DNA of 64,000 bases from Corticicoccus populi (GTDB lineage Bacteria > Bacillota > Bacilli > Staphylococcales > Salinicoccaceae), in assembly GCF_042686195.1 (NCBI RefSeq), contig NZ_JBHUOQ010000001.1:1554429-1618428 (forward strand), in the 5' to 3' direction. Below, one piece after another: positions 8,115 through 16,362 of this stretch. Position 1 is the stretch's first letter. Every line of letters starts with the position of its first letter. The notes beneath the pieces are model-generated. The model worked only from the letters and a program-made list of their open reading frames with translations, was not told the DNA's origin and did no database searches. The translations under genes were made by a program, and so were the position numbers.

Positions 8115-8196
8115 GCCCTTTCATTTTCTTCTGTTACTTATTTCCATTATCGGATATAATTATATTATTAAAGTTTGAACAGGAGGATTGATTCAT

Positions 8197-8574
8197 GTGA
8201 AAAAAGTATTGACACTGATGTTTTGCTTTGTTTTTACCGTGATTGCCGGCTGTAATGATGAACCGTCTTTGAATGAGGTCGCCTTTAATTCTCTCAATAA
8301 TGATGATAAGGATTCTATCTTGGAAACTCTGGATGACGGGAAGTCGGGAGTAATCGACAGGGACAATAATCATTCCTACTTCTTTATTGAAACTTATGCA
8401 GACAGTGCGTTTGATATGCAGATAGACGAATCAATTTTTCAAATTATTATCAATGAACCGGACACGGGTGAGGATTTAAAGATACGTGTATTTGACTACA
8501 ATCCCGGCCCTGAAACAGATACACTCGACATTATATTAAATGGTGAATCTACTCCTTTGGATATGCGGTACTAA
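8197..8574 (+). CDS. Small secreted lipoprotein, unknown
   Basis: 125 aa. A short signal peptide (MKKVLTLMFCFVFTVIAGC) ends in a lipobox with Cys19. The rest is acidic and shows no motif I know. GTG at 8197 is chosen because AGGAGG (8181-8186) stands ten bases before it, while the in-frame TTG at 8188 is too near. A 14 bp perfect terminator stem follows. Nothing in the neighbours suggests a task. Confidence 0.75.
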   Translation: MKKVLTLMFCFVFTVIAGCNDEPSLNEVAFNSLNNDDKDSILETLDDGKSGVIDRDNNHSYFFIETYADSAFDMQIDESIFQIIINEPDTGEDLKIRVFDYNPGPETDTLDIILNGESTPLDMRY

Positions 8575-8584
8575 TGTAGAAACA

Positions 8585-8616
8585 GGCTCCGCTTAAGTAC
8601 ACACTTAAGCGGAGCC
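8585..8616. terminator. Long perfect terminator hairpin
   Basis: GGCTCCGCTTAAGT (8585-8598), loop ACAC, then its exact complement at 8603-8616, followed by TTCTATTT. It lies between the converging lipoprotein gene and the GNAT gene and may serve both. Confidence 0.9.
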
Positions 8617-8640
8617 TTCTATTTAATCTCTGTTCTTTTC

Positions 8641-9096
8641 TCACAAATCCATCGACATTCTGACCATATCAATGACTCTGATACCATTTTCAAAAATCGG
8701 TTCATCATAATGTCTCAAAAAGAAGTTCCGGTCGATAGATGTCATTCTAAAACCACATTTTTGATATAACGCCATTTGGGATACCCCGGAATTTCCTGTT
8801 CCGATTTCTATCGTTCTAAAACCCGCGTTTCTCGCAGTCTCGACCGCGTGGAGAACCAGCGCTTTGCCGTATCCTTTACCCTGAAACGCCTCATCCACAG
8901 CAACATTTACTATTTCTGCTGTTTCCGGACGCGTTGGAATCAAAACATATACGCCGATAATCCTGCCGGATTTTTCAAGAATAAAACATTGTCCTCTCTG
9001 AGTATATTCGAGAACCAGCTTTTCAGACGGGTCCGCAAGAAGTAACAGCTTTAACGGAAGCTCTTCTCTTTCCGATAATCTAATCAATTCAATCAT
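8641..9096 (-). CDS. GNAT acetyltransferase, YvbK-like
   Basis: 151 aa. Resembles the B. subtilis YvbK type: ELPLKLLLLADPSEKLV near the start, then VYVLIPTRPETAEIVNVAVDEAFQGKGYGKALVLHAV (acetyl-CoA loop QGKGYG) and IEIGTGNSGVSQMALYQKCGFRM. ATG at 9096 lies on the ribosome site itself (AAGGGATG); TTG at 9087, which would give MIRLSERE, has the better nine-base spacing after AAGGG. It starts six bases after the stop of the membrane-ASCH gene and so ends the nuclease/ASCH operon, although its relatives elsewhere are not tied to such genes. Confidence 0.87.
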   Translation of the reverse strand: MIELIRLSEREELPLKLLLLADPSEKLVLEYTQRGQCFILEKSGRIIGVYVLIPTRPETAEIVNVAVDEAFQGKGYGKALVLHAVETARNAGFRTIEIGTGNSGVSQMALYQKCGFRMTSIDRNFFLRHYDEPIFENGIRVIDMVRMSMDL

Positions 9097-9102
9097 CCCT
9101 TC

Positions 9103-10785
9103 TTACTCAGGATACACCTTCTTAAATTCCTCACATATAATCATAATATCCGACGGCATGTCTCCGCCGTATTTTTCTTTCAAATGATGCTGAAGTTTTT
9201 CATGTGCCCTTTCCCAGTCTTCACGGTTTTGTCCGCTTTCAGAAAACGGCAGCTCTTTTGCTTCGTTCATCGGCACCATTGATATATTCTCTGTCTGTAC
9301 GACAGACACCGGCACATGATTTTGATTCACTACAATACTGTAGCCGTATTCCTCAGGCAGCGTTTCTTTATCAAATTCATAAAATAAATATCCTGACACC
9401 GTTAATCTGCTGCTGTCAAATGATGTTTCTGCATCAAATTCATCGTCCGCAAATTGAAGTGTCCGCTCATAACGCCTGTTCTTCATTGATGTCTCTGTTT
9501 GAAATGCATTCCAAAGCTGCTCTGTATCCCTATGATATCTGCTGACTTTACTGCTCGCACCTTCAAACACTGCATCTTCAATCCCTGTAATTTCTTCTTC
9601 AACATACGTTTCAATTTCTATATCACTGACAGCTTCAACACTTTCAGCGTCTGATATTGTATCATCCTCTAATGATTCAGCTTCCTCACTTTTAATACTT
9701 TCTTCCCTATCAGCCGGGGAAATTCCTTCTTCGTATTCTCTGTCCGTCGCCTCATCCTGCTTTTCCAGATTTTCGACAATTTCATTTTGATGATCGTCTT
9801 CATCCGTCTCATCTTCATATGTTTCAAGAGATTTTTCATTTTCTATTTCTACCAGATGATCTGCAACTTCCTCAATGCCGCCGCCGTATGTTTCTTCAAA
9901 TAGATCCTCATCATCTGTTTTCAGCCCGCCGGTCTCATCATGGATGCTGTCTTCATTTTCCTGATTTACTTCCGGCGTTTCAGGCAGTAGTTCATCGACT
10001 GGCTTCTCCCGTTCCCGGCTGCTTTCATCTGTATCGTCCGGAAGATTTAGTTCACTTATATTTTCATTCTCTTCTTCCGGGTAACTAAAGGTTTCATCAA
10101 TATGTGCTTCATCATTCCGCTCTCCGGGGTTTTCTAAATCTTTGTAATCACTGTAGTTTTCAATTTCTATCCCACTGTAATCTTCTTCCGGATAATCATA
10201 CTCACCCGGCCGTTCATCCTTGACATCCGCCTCTTTTGAAACAGTAACCGCATCCGGGTCCACCATCGTTCTTTCATCCGGATAACCGTACTCCAACCTC
10301 GAATATACCGGCTCTTTTTCTTCTGTAACACCTTTAACATGAAGAGACTCAGCTTGTTTATCAACCACTGTTTCAGCCTGACCCGGCAGCGAATCGGTAT
10401 CCAGCTGCACCGTTTCCTGAAAATCATCCATGAAATATTTAAGTACCGCAAAAATAATAATGAGCAGCACTGCAAAAATGAGTTTAACACCCACAGGTTC
10501 AAATGCCGCTGTGATATATAATAAAGTACCGAATGCCAGAATTACGGGGCCGTGAATATAGACCAGCCGCAGATATGTATACCTCTTAAAAAGAGCCGTA
10601 TTTTTCACAGTGTCTTTAACCATCGTATTTTCAAGCGTATACCACGCCAGAGAAAACGTTGCATAAAGAAAGCCTGCAGATTGAAATCCCGTTACAAAAT
10701 AAACAATCCATAAACCAACAATTAATAGTAACAATACATTTGTAATGATCAGATTTTTATTGTTCAAACCGAGTTTATCCTTCAT
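9103..10785 (-). CDS. Membrane-anchored protein with acidic linker and ASCH-like C-terminus
   Basis: 560 aa in three parts. Residues 1-130 hold about four membrane spans (e.g. NLIITNVLLLLIVGLWIVYF; VKLIFAVLLIIIFAVLKYF). Residues 130-415 are a low-complexity Glu/Asp-rich linker with recurring YPEE/YPDE and IEIE pieces. Residues 420-560 match the ASCH protein encoded just upstream, most clearly at the end: ICEEFKKVYPE against VCERFKKVYPK, and YGYSIVVNQNHVPVSVVQTENISMV against the matching strand. The GEKTAT motif that holds the catalytic Lys/Thr in ASCH amidohydrolases is replaced by a DSSRLTVS stretch, so it is probably not an active enzyme. ATG at 10785 is preferred to 10806, with GGAG upstream. 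The fold is toward the cytoplasm by inference. Confidence 0.8.
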   Translation of the reverse strand: MKDKLGLNNKNLIITNVLLLLIVGLWIVYFVTGFQSAGFLYATFSLAWYTLENTMVKDTVKNTALFKRYTYLRLVYIHGPVILAFGTLLYITAAFEPVGVKLIFAVLLIIIFAVLKYFMDDFQETVQLDTDSLPGQAETVVDKQAESLHVKGVTEEKEPVYSRLEYGYPDERTMVDPDAVTVSKEADVKDERPGEYDYPEEDYSGIEIENYSDYKDLENPGERNDEAHIDETFSYPEEENENISELNLPDDTDESSREREKPVDELLPETPEVNQENEDSIHDETGGLKTDDEDLFEETYGGGIEEVADHLVEIENEKSLETYEDETDEDDHQNEIVENLEKQDEATDREYEEGISPADREESIKSEEAESLEDDTISDAESVEAVSDIEIETYVEEEITGIEDAVFEGASSKVSRYHRDTEQLWNAFQTETSMKNRRYERTLQFADDEFDAETSFDSSRLTVSGYLFYEFDKETLPEEYGYSIVVNQNHVPVSVVQTENISMVPMNEAKELPFSESGQNREDWERAHEKLQHHLKEKYGGDMPSDIMIICEEFKKVYPE

Positions 10786-10900
10786 ATCCGCCCATCTCCA
10801 AATCATAAGTTGAAGCCAACTTTATATTTAATCCTACATATACCCTTTTATTATAAAGGCGTATCATGATTTAACCAAAAATAAAATCACACTGACTGCT

Positions 10901-11341
10901 TTATTTCGGATACACCTTTTTAAACCGCTCACATACTAAAAACATATCCGGAGAAAATGTTCTGTCATATGTCTTTAGTTCTTCTGTAAAAAATGTCACA
11001 TGTGCATTCCACCAGTGTTCGTAATCTCCTTCACCCTCACTGAGCGCAAAATCTTCCGACACTTCATTCATCCGGATGATTTCAATTGATTCTGTCTGAA
11101 TTACAGCAACCGGTTCGTCCGTTGAATCCAAAACAATACTGTAGTCCCCTTTTTCAGGGACAGCCTCATTGTCAATCTCATAAAGTTCATATGCGGAACA
11201 TGTTGCAGTCTTCTCACCTTCAACAACCAGTCCACTGAGCCGGTCTGCTTCTGTACCGAACTGAAAGGCTTCTTTATATTTAGTATCTTTTAACCCTTCA
11301 GCCGCTTTAAATTCGTTCCAAAACTGTTCAATCAATGTCAT
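10901..11341 (-). CDS. ASCH domain protein (YqfB-like PUA superfamily)
   Basis: 146 aa, nearly all one ASCH domain. The conserved G-x-K-T-x-T motif is at residues 42-47 (GEKTAT) with Lys44, and the core strand GDYSIVLDSTDEPVAVIQTESIEII follows. ASCH is a PUA-like fold that binds RNA or modified nucleosides; E. coli YqfB hydrolyses N4-acetylcytidine using Lys, Thr and Glu. Whether this protein has that activity is not shown. It starts 21 bases after the AbaSI-like nuclease ends and is followed by its membrane-anchored paralogue, so a tandem duplication inside an operon is likely. Confidence 0.88.
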   Translation of the reverse strand: MTLIEQFWNEFKAAEGLKDTKYKEAFQFGTEADRLSGLVVEGEKTATCSAYELYEIDNEAVPEKGDYSIVLDSTDEPVAVIQTESIEIIRMNEVSEDFALSEGEGDYEHWWNAHVTFFTEELKTYDRTFSPDMFLVCERFKKVYPK

Positions 11342-11362
11342 GTCCGGTACTCCTTTATTATA

Positions 11363-12244
11363 CTAAGTAATTTTGATATTCTCACTGACACGTATATATC
11401 TGACATAGTCAGGATGATCCGGAGACACACCCGTGATTTGAAACACACCGACAAACCGGTACCTATTCATGCCAAGATGATTTCGGAATTTCGCAAAAAC
11501 AGCTCTCTGATATTTGTTTTCCGCTTCTGTCACTGCTTTTTCTTTCCGTCTCTCCATTTTTTCAGGGTCTATATGCGTTTCATCAATATACGACCAGTCT
11601 TCTGCCAGAGAATTAATCCATCCGCCGGCTGCGGATGTCTTTTCCCCGTTTTTCATAATAGAAAGCTGAGGACACCAAAGCCATGTGTGTTCTCTTATTT
11701 TGAAACAGCTGATCTGACATCCTTTCATATTTCTGCCGAATATGGTGTTCGCAATGTCTTTAATTAAACTAAATGTGGTGACATCATACACCGATAAGCT
11801 GTCTTTTTTCTTTAATGCTTTCAACTCTTCATCATATGTCAGCCATTTCAAATCAACCTTCCTCATACGATTTTCAATCATTTGAACGACTTCATCAATG
11901 CGGTGATGTATCACGTCAATGGGCTTTGATGCGTCAATACGTAAGATTAAAAAATCATCTGCATCTGTTTCACTGACAGCGGATATAATGTCATCCATCC
12001 GCAGCAAGTCGCTTTCCTGATTATTTTTATGGTACGCTTCATCCACTTCTATACCAATATGGATATCTGGAAAATATAAATCCATTAATGCATACTTACC
12101 CTCGGGACGCTTTACATACTGCTGACTCACAGGCTTTAAGTTCATAGTATCCAGCTTGTGCCAGACTGCTGTTAAAATATAGTTCTCGTAGTCTTTCCGC
12201 TTCGTTCTTGAAAAAGTTTTGATTAAATATTCCCGTTTATCCAT
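11363..12244 (-). CDS. PvuRts1I/AbaSI-family modification-dependent restriction endonuclease
   Basis: 293 aa. N-terminal nuclease domain (about 1-140) carries the family pattern QQYVKRPEGKYALMDLYFPDIHIGIEVDEAYH: Asp55, Glu66, Asp68/Glu69 and His72 fit the Vsr-like active site of PvuRts1I and AbaSI. The C-terminal half fits their SRA-like reader: TWLWCPQL, a GGWINS stretch, and FRNHLGMNRYRFVGVFQI near the end. These enzymes cut DNA holding 5-hydroxymethyl- or glucosylated cytosine, typical of T-even-like phages, and spare plain DNA, so no methylase partner is needed. Length is right (about 290-320). It heads a minus-strand run with two ASCH genes. Confidence 0.85.
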   Translation of the reverse strand: MDKREYLIKTFSRTKRKDYENYILTAVWHKLDTMNLKPVSQQYVKRPEGKYALMDLYFPDIHIGIEVDEAYHKNNQESDLLRMDDIISAVSETDADDFLILRIDASKPIDVIHHRIDEVVQMIENRMRKVDLKWLTYDEELKALKKKDSLSVYDVTTFSLIKDIANTIFGRNMKGCQISCFKIREHTWLWCPQLSIMKNGEKTSAAGGWINSLAEDWSYIDETHIDPEKMERRKEKAVTEAENKYQRAVFAKFRNHLGMNRYRFVGVFQITGVSPDHPDYVRYIRVSENIKIT

Positions 12245-12399
12245 CCTCGTCCTCCGCGATGCCGCACCAATTCATACATAATAATACAATGATACCATAA
12301 ACTCTTTTTTGTTTAGAACGTCCGTCGAGTTTTTAGAATACTGATATCGTAAATTACAGTTATAATGAAAATAAATCATCTACAACGAGGTGACACAAA

Positions 12400-12792
12400 A
12401 TCAAACCAATCAAAACTTTTGTAAACACTGACGATACACTGTACGCCGTCACTGGATTCATGCCTGAAGATCATTATAATATTGCCATCGGACGCCTGGG
12501 TATTTTTGATTTTCAAAAAGGCTTTTATGTATATATCGGCAGTGCCAAACGAAATATACAGGCAAGAATCAACCGTCACATAACAATAGATAAAAATAAA
12601 CACTGGCATATCGATTACCTGCGGCCTTATCTCCAAATCACAAATGTCCATACTTTTTCAGGAGAAGAATGTGCACTCTTTCAACAGTTATTGGAAGAAC
12701 ATTCAGGTACAATACCTGCCAAAGGTTTCGGTTCCTCGGACTGTCAGTGTATCTCCCATCTATTTTATTCTGAAAATGAAATTAATCTATAA
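12400..12792 (+). CDS. GIY-YIG-like nuclease of the DUF123 type
   Basis: About 130 aa if read from a non-standard ATC at 12400. The conserved body is plain: IAIGRLGIFDFQKGFYVYIGSAKRNIQARINRH, KHWHIDYLRPY, and GSSDCQCISHLFY. DUF123 proteins are GIY-YIG-related nucleases, often near endonuclease III. ATG at 12460 would cut off the first strand (TLYAVTG) that homologues have; the only good ribosome site (GAGGTGA, 12387-12393) fits ATC at 12400, and no ATG, GTG or TTG lies between the TGA at 12391 and 12460. It is divergent from the AbaSI-like gene. Family call is firm, the start is not. Confidence 0.75.
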   Translation: MKPIKTFVNTDDTLYAVTGFMPEDHYNIAIGRLGIFDFQKGFYVYIGSAKRNIQARINRHITIDKNKHWHIDYLRPYLQITNVHTFSGEECALFQQLLEEHSGTIPAKGFGSSDCQCISHLFYSENEINL

Positions 12793-13020
12793 ATCCATGG
12801 ATATCACAGAGCGTTATCAAACACGATATAAAATACTCAAAACCATTGATATTACTGACTTTTAAAACGTAACGCATGGCGTTATTCCTCTGAGAAAAAC
12901 TATTCTTAAACGAATCATTTGAATTAACAGATGAGGAGCCTTATGATAAATATTAATAACCAATTCGTGTGATTTGTAAATAACATACAATCATAATACT
13001 CTCGAGAGGAACTGTTTATT

Positions 13021-14190
13021 ATGCAGACGTGCAGATTATGTGTACTATTCATTCCATTTATTTTATTAATAAACATCTTCTCTCTTAATGCTGAAGCTTC
13101 TGAACTCAGAGAGGATATTGATACTTTTAGAGATGACCAGAATCATTATTCTTCTGATATCATGTATGCGGTGTTTTCTTTGGACGAGGTGCTCTATGAA
13201 AATTATGAAGGCACGGATGAGAATGTTGTTTTTGAATGGGGATCGATCACTAAACTGTTGACCTGGGTCAGTGTCATGCAGCTCGTGGAACAGGAAGAAA
13301 TTGATTTGGATGAGGATATCACAAATTATCTTCCCGATGATTTACTCAGAGACTTTGAATATGATACACCTGTGACTATGATTGATTTAATGAATCATCA
13401 GGCAGGTTTCCAGGAATACATCCCCAACTTATTCGTTGAAGAACTGCCGGATGATTATTCGCTTGAAGATGCTGTTCAGGACAATCAGCCGTTTCAGTAC
13501 CATGAACCGGGTGAAGTAACAGTGTACTCAAACTGGGGTGCTGCCCTTGCAGGGTTAATCGTAGAAGAAGTCAGCGGCCTGCCTTTTCATGAATATGTCC
13601 ATGAAAATATACTGGAGCCGCTCGATATGAATAATACTGCACTTGCACCGGATTTGAGCGATAATGACAGTGTCCGGTCATCGGCGGATAATTTTTATAC
13701 TGGTTCTTCAAATAATGATACCCATTGGTATATGCCGCTCTATCCTGCAGGCTCTGCTGTCAGTACGCTGCCTGACTTGATTACTTTCGGACAGGCTTTA
13801 TTTCCGTCAAATACAGATACTCCGCTGTTTGATAATGTAAATACACTGGTCTCCATGTTTGAAGCTACCGATCACTATGAAGATACAGATATTCCGAGGT
13901 ATGCCCACGGTTTTCAAGTCTCACTGCTGGACAATACAGTATATGGCCACAGAGGAAATACTAATTTATTCTCTTCAAATCTTCTTCTTGATATTGAAGA
14001 AGGGACCGGATATGCAGTGATGACAAATGAGACACAGGATACCACTTATGCACTGCTTTTTCCTGAGACTGTTTTCGGCGACTATACAAGACCGGATGAT
14101 TTTGAAGATTTCACACCTGCAGATATTTCTCAGTTTTATCAGCCCGTACCTGCTTTCGTTCAGGGAGCGGCAGTATCTTTTAATCCATAG
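13021..14190 (+). CDS. Secreted serine hydrolase of the beta-lactamase/DD-peptidase fold
   Basis: 389 aa. Signal peptide (about residues 1-26, ending NAEA) then a class C-like domain with S-x-x-K at 75-78 (SITK), Y-x-N in the stretch VYSNWG, and HRGN near the end in place of K-x-G. The relatives in Bacillus often have further membrane spans after this domain; here the protein stops at QGAAVSFNP without them, so it is either a short form or a truncated one. Substrate unknown (peptidoglycan stems or esters are usual). GAGAGGAAC precedes the ATG. A terminator follows at once. Confidence 0.82.
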   Translation: MQTCRLCVLFIPFILLINIFSLNAEASELREDIDTFRDDQNHYSSDIMYAVFSLDEVLYENYEGTDENVVFEWGSITKLLTWVSVMQLVEQEEIDLDEDITNYLPDDLLRDFEYDTPVTMIDLMNHQAGFQEYIPNLFVEELPDDYSLEDAVQDNQPFQYHEPGEVTVYSNWGAALAGLIVEEVSGLPFHEYVHENILEPLDMNNTALAPDLSDNDSVRSSADNFYTGSSNNDTHWYMPLYPAGSAVSTLPDLITFGQALFPSNTDTPLFDNVNTLVSMFEATDHYEDTDIPRYAHGFQVSLLDNTVYGHRGNTNLFSSNLLLDIEEGTGYAVMTNETQDTTYALLFPETVFGDYTRPDDFEDFTPADISQFYQPVPAFVQGAAVSFNP

Positions 14191-14222
14191 TAAAAAGCAG
14201 CAGGAGTGCCTGCTGCTTTTTA
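14191..14222. terminator. Bidirectional terminator
   Basis: TAAAAAGCAGCAGG (14191-14204), loop AGTG, exact complement to 14222. A and T runs flank both sides, fitting the converging hydrolase and dtpT genes. Confidence 0.9.
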
Positions 14223-14241
14223 CATTTAGACTAATCTATTT

Positions 14242-15723
14242 TTAAGCACGTCTTTTATATAAAGATGTAAAAGCAAAGAGGATGACACCGAGTAAGACTG
14301 CGAATCCCCCGATAATTCCAAAATAAAGAATCTCCGTTTCCGGGCTGTAAAACTTAACAATCTGCGCATTGATTGCCTGCGCCGAAGCATTGGATAAAAA
14401 CCAAAGCCCCATTGTCTGTGCGGAAAACGCAGCAGGCGCCATTTTTGTTGTTGCTGCAAGACCGACAGGTGATAAACATAACTCACCAATGACAACAATC
14501 AGAAAACTCAGTACAAGCCATATTGGACTGACAAGAGTATCCGGTCCGGCATAGACTGCCGGGATAATCATAATTAGGAAAGATAATCCTGCAAACATCA
14601 GCCCGAATGAGAATTTCTTATTCGTAGACGGCTGTCTGTGACCAAGCTTCATCCATAAGGCTGCAAACACCGGTGCCAGCAGCACAATAAACAGCGGGTT
14701 GAATGATTGGAACCATGATGATTGTAATGAAAAACCTGCAAATGACAAGCGGGTCCGTTCATCTGCATATTGAGCTAAAATAATAGAACCCTGTTCCTGA
14801 ATTGCCCAGAACATCATCGCCGCAATGAACAGCGGGATGTAGGCCAGCAGATTTTTCTGTTCTGTTTTTGTTGTTTTTTTACTGAAATACATGACTGAAA
14901 AATAAATTACAGGAATAATAATCCCGAGAATACTAATCATCATAATAAACCGGTCAATGGTTAAAATACCATTTGAAATCAGAACTGCACCGACCCCTGC
15001 AATAACCAGTATACTGATTCCGAATTTCAGAAAAACAGATTTTCTTTCATCTACTGATAATGGATTTGGTACGTAGGAACCGGCAAGCCCCAGATATTTT
15101 TTTCTGGTTAATAAAAATATAATCAGACCAATCAGCATACCCAGTGCCGCAACACCGAATCCAAGGTGGAAATTATATTTCTGACCCAGGGTACCCACAA
15201 TGAGCGGTGCAATCAAGCTGCCGAGATTGATTCCCATATAGAATATACTGAAACCTGAGTCCATACGTATATCTTTGTCAGAGTATAAATCTCCGACCAT
15301 ATTTGAAACATTAGGTTTTAAGAGCCCTGTACCGATCACAATCAGACCCATAGACGCGAATAGGGCTGTGACGCCTCCCGGGAATGATAAGGCGATATGA
15401 CCTGCCATAATAAAGAGACCGCCGTAAAACACAGTTTTCTTCATACCGAGCAGACGGTCGGCAATCCATCCTCCGATAATTCCCGACATATAAACGAGCG
15501 AACCGTAGACTGCCATGATAGACGCAGCCGTCTCCCTGTCAAGGCCGAGTCCCCCGTCTTTTAGTGCATAGTACATATAGTAAATTAATATTGCTCTCAT
15601 TCCATAGTATGAAAATCTCTCCCAAAATTCCGTAAAGAATAATGTAAACAAACCTTTCGGATGGCCGAAGAAACCTTTCTGCGGAATACTCTCAACAATC
15701 TCCTGAGAATCTTTTACTGCCAT
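14242..15723 (-). CDS. dtpT: Di/tripeptide:proton symporter (POT family)
   Basis: 493 aa, twelve to fourteen spans. The POT signature ExxERFSYYG is present near residues 32-41 (EFWERFSYYGMRAIL), followed by GGWIADRLLG and, later, the PTR2 family stretch FSIFYMGINLGSLIAP. It imports di- and tripeptides with protons, feeding nitrogen and carbon. The start ATG at 15723 has only a modest site (GGATATGAAAG). The 5' leader holds nested inverted repeats (see the leader entry), so expression may be set in the leader or by an operator there. Followed by a terminator. Confidence 0.93.
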   Translation of the reverse strand: MAVKDSQEIVESIPQKGFFGHPKGLFTLFFTEFWERFSYYGMRAILIYYMYYALKDGGLGLDRETAASIMAVYGSLVYMSGIIGGWIADRLLGMKKTVFYGGLFIMAGHIALSFPGGVTALFASMGLIVIGTGLLKPNVSNMVGDLYSDKDIRMDSGFSIFYMGINLGSLIAPLIVGTLGQKYNFHLGFGVAALGMLIGLIIFLLTRKKYLGLAGSYVPNPLSVDERKSVFLKFGISILVIAGVGAVLISNGILTIDRFIMMISILGIIIPVIYFSVMYFSKKTTKTEQKNLLAYIPLFIAAMMFWAIQEQGSIILAQYADERTRLSFAGFSLQSSWFQSFNPLFIVLLAPVFAALWMKLGHRQPSTNKKFSFGLMFAGLSFLIMIIPAVYAGPDTLVSPIWLVLSFLIVVIGELCLSPVGLAATTKMAPAAFSAQTMGLWFLSNASAQAINAQIVKFYSPETEILYFGIIGGFAVLLGVILFAFTSLYKRRA

Positions 15724-15760
15724 AATCTTTCATATCCTTTTCTTAAGTTCTATCAGCTTC

Positions 15761-15900
15761 AATATTTAATTAAATATTCAGACAATTAAAATATACCTTT
15801 CCCCTTCAGATGATTGTATGTAATGATATACAACTCAAACAGGAAAGGTATCTGAACTAAAATTTTATATAAAGTCCGGAAAGTGGTATAGAAAATACCA
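15761..15900 (-). promoter_or_regulatory. Nested inverted repeats in the dtpT leader
   Basis: Read on the minus strand, TTCAGAT (15856-15850) and ACCTTTCC (15849-15842) are each complementary to ATCTGAA (15811-15805) and GGAAAGGT (15802-15795). The two pairings cross, so they are either alternatives or a pseudoknot. Between them lies a small hairpin, TTGTAT/ATACAA (15814-15833). Upstream is another hairpin, TGGTAT/ATACCA (15884-15900), and downstream an 18 bp AT palindrome (15761-15778). No known riboswitch class was recognised. Complementarity is seen; a regulatory role is inferred. Confidence 0.5.
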
Positions 15901-16240
15901 TACGCCTGAAAAACTTTCTTGTAAATTAAATATTTATTTCATATTTTTCGATTATTTTAATAAAAATCCAAAAATATTGCGTGTTTTTAATTAAGAAACA
16001 TAAGAATGATAGCAAGATTTTAAAAGACTTAAGATCGTAAAGAAGTATTAACTTCACGAATTTGGTGATCAACATATAACAGTATTATATTTGTTAGTCA
16101 TTTAATGAAATATTTTTTCTTAATAATAATTTTATATAGAAATTTAAAATTAATAGATATTTTCGAATTTTTATTTCATTACAGCTTATTTTATATATGT
16201 AATATTATTACTGGTGTATACTGACGCCCCAGATACAACA
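15901..16240. other. AT-rich intergenic region without visible gene
   Basis: About 340 bases of strongly AT-rich sequence between the dtpT leader and the aldehyde dehydrogenase terminator. No open frame with a ribosome site, no clear repeat and no RNA gene was found. Confidence 0.6.
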
Positions 16241-16290
16241 AAAAATCCCCCTTAAAGATTTCACTGTTTAAAGTGTCTGATTTAAGGGGG
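16241..16290 (-). terminator. Terminator of the aldehyde dehydrogenase gene
   Basis: CCCCCTTAAA (16247-16256) pairs with TTTAAGGGGG (16281-16290), with a small CACT/AGTG stem inside. On the minus strand it ends in ATTTTTTG. Confidence 0.85.
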
Positions 16291-16362
16291 GGAGTATTTC
16301 TTATTATTTTACAATGTCAGTCTCTTTCAGCCAAGACTATGAGACTGTATCCTGTTTTCTAA

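Noticed and set aside
9204..10521. Several plus-strand frames within the acidic-linker gene
   Set aside because: They are shadows of the Glu/Asp-rich linker; no start sites and no family features.
12644..12865. Frame overlapping the end of the GIY-YIG gene and running past it
   Set aside because: It overlaps a conserved domain in another frame, has no ribosome site, and shows no family likeness.
15761..15900. T-box or known riboswitch before dtpT
   Set aside because: No T-box sequence, no stem I specifier loop, no terminator/antiterminator pair, and no match to any riboswitch core I know.
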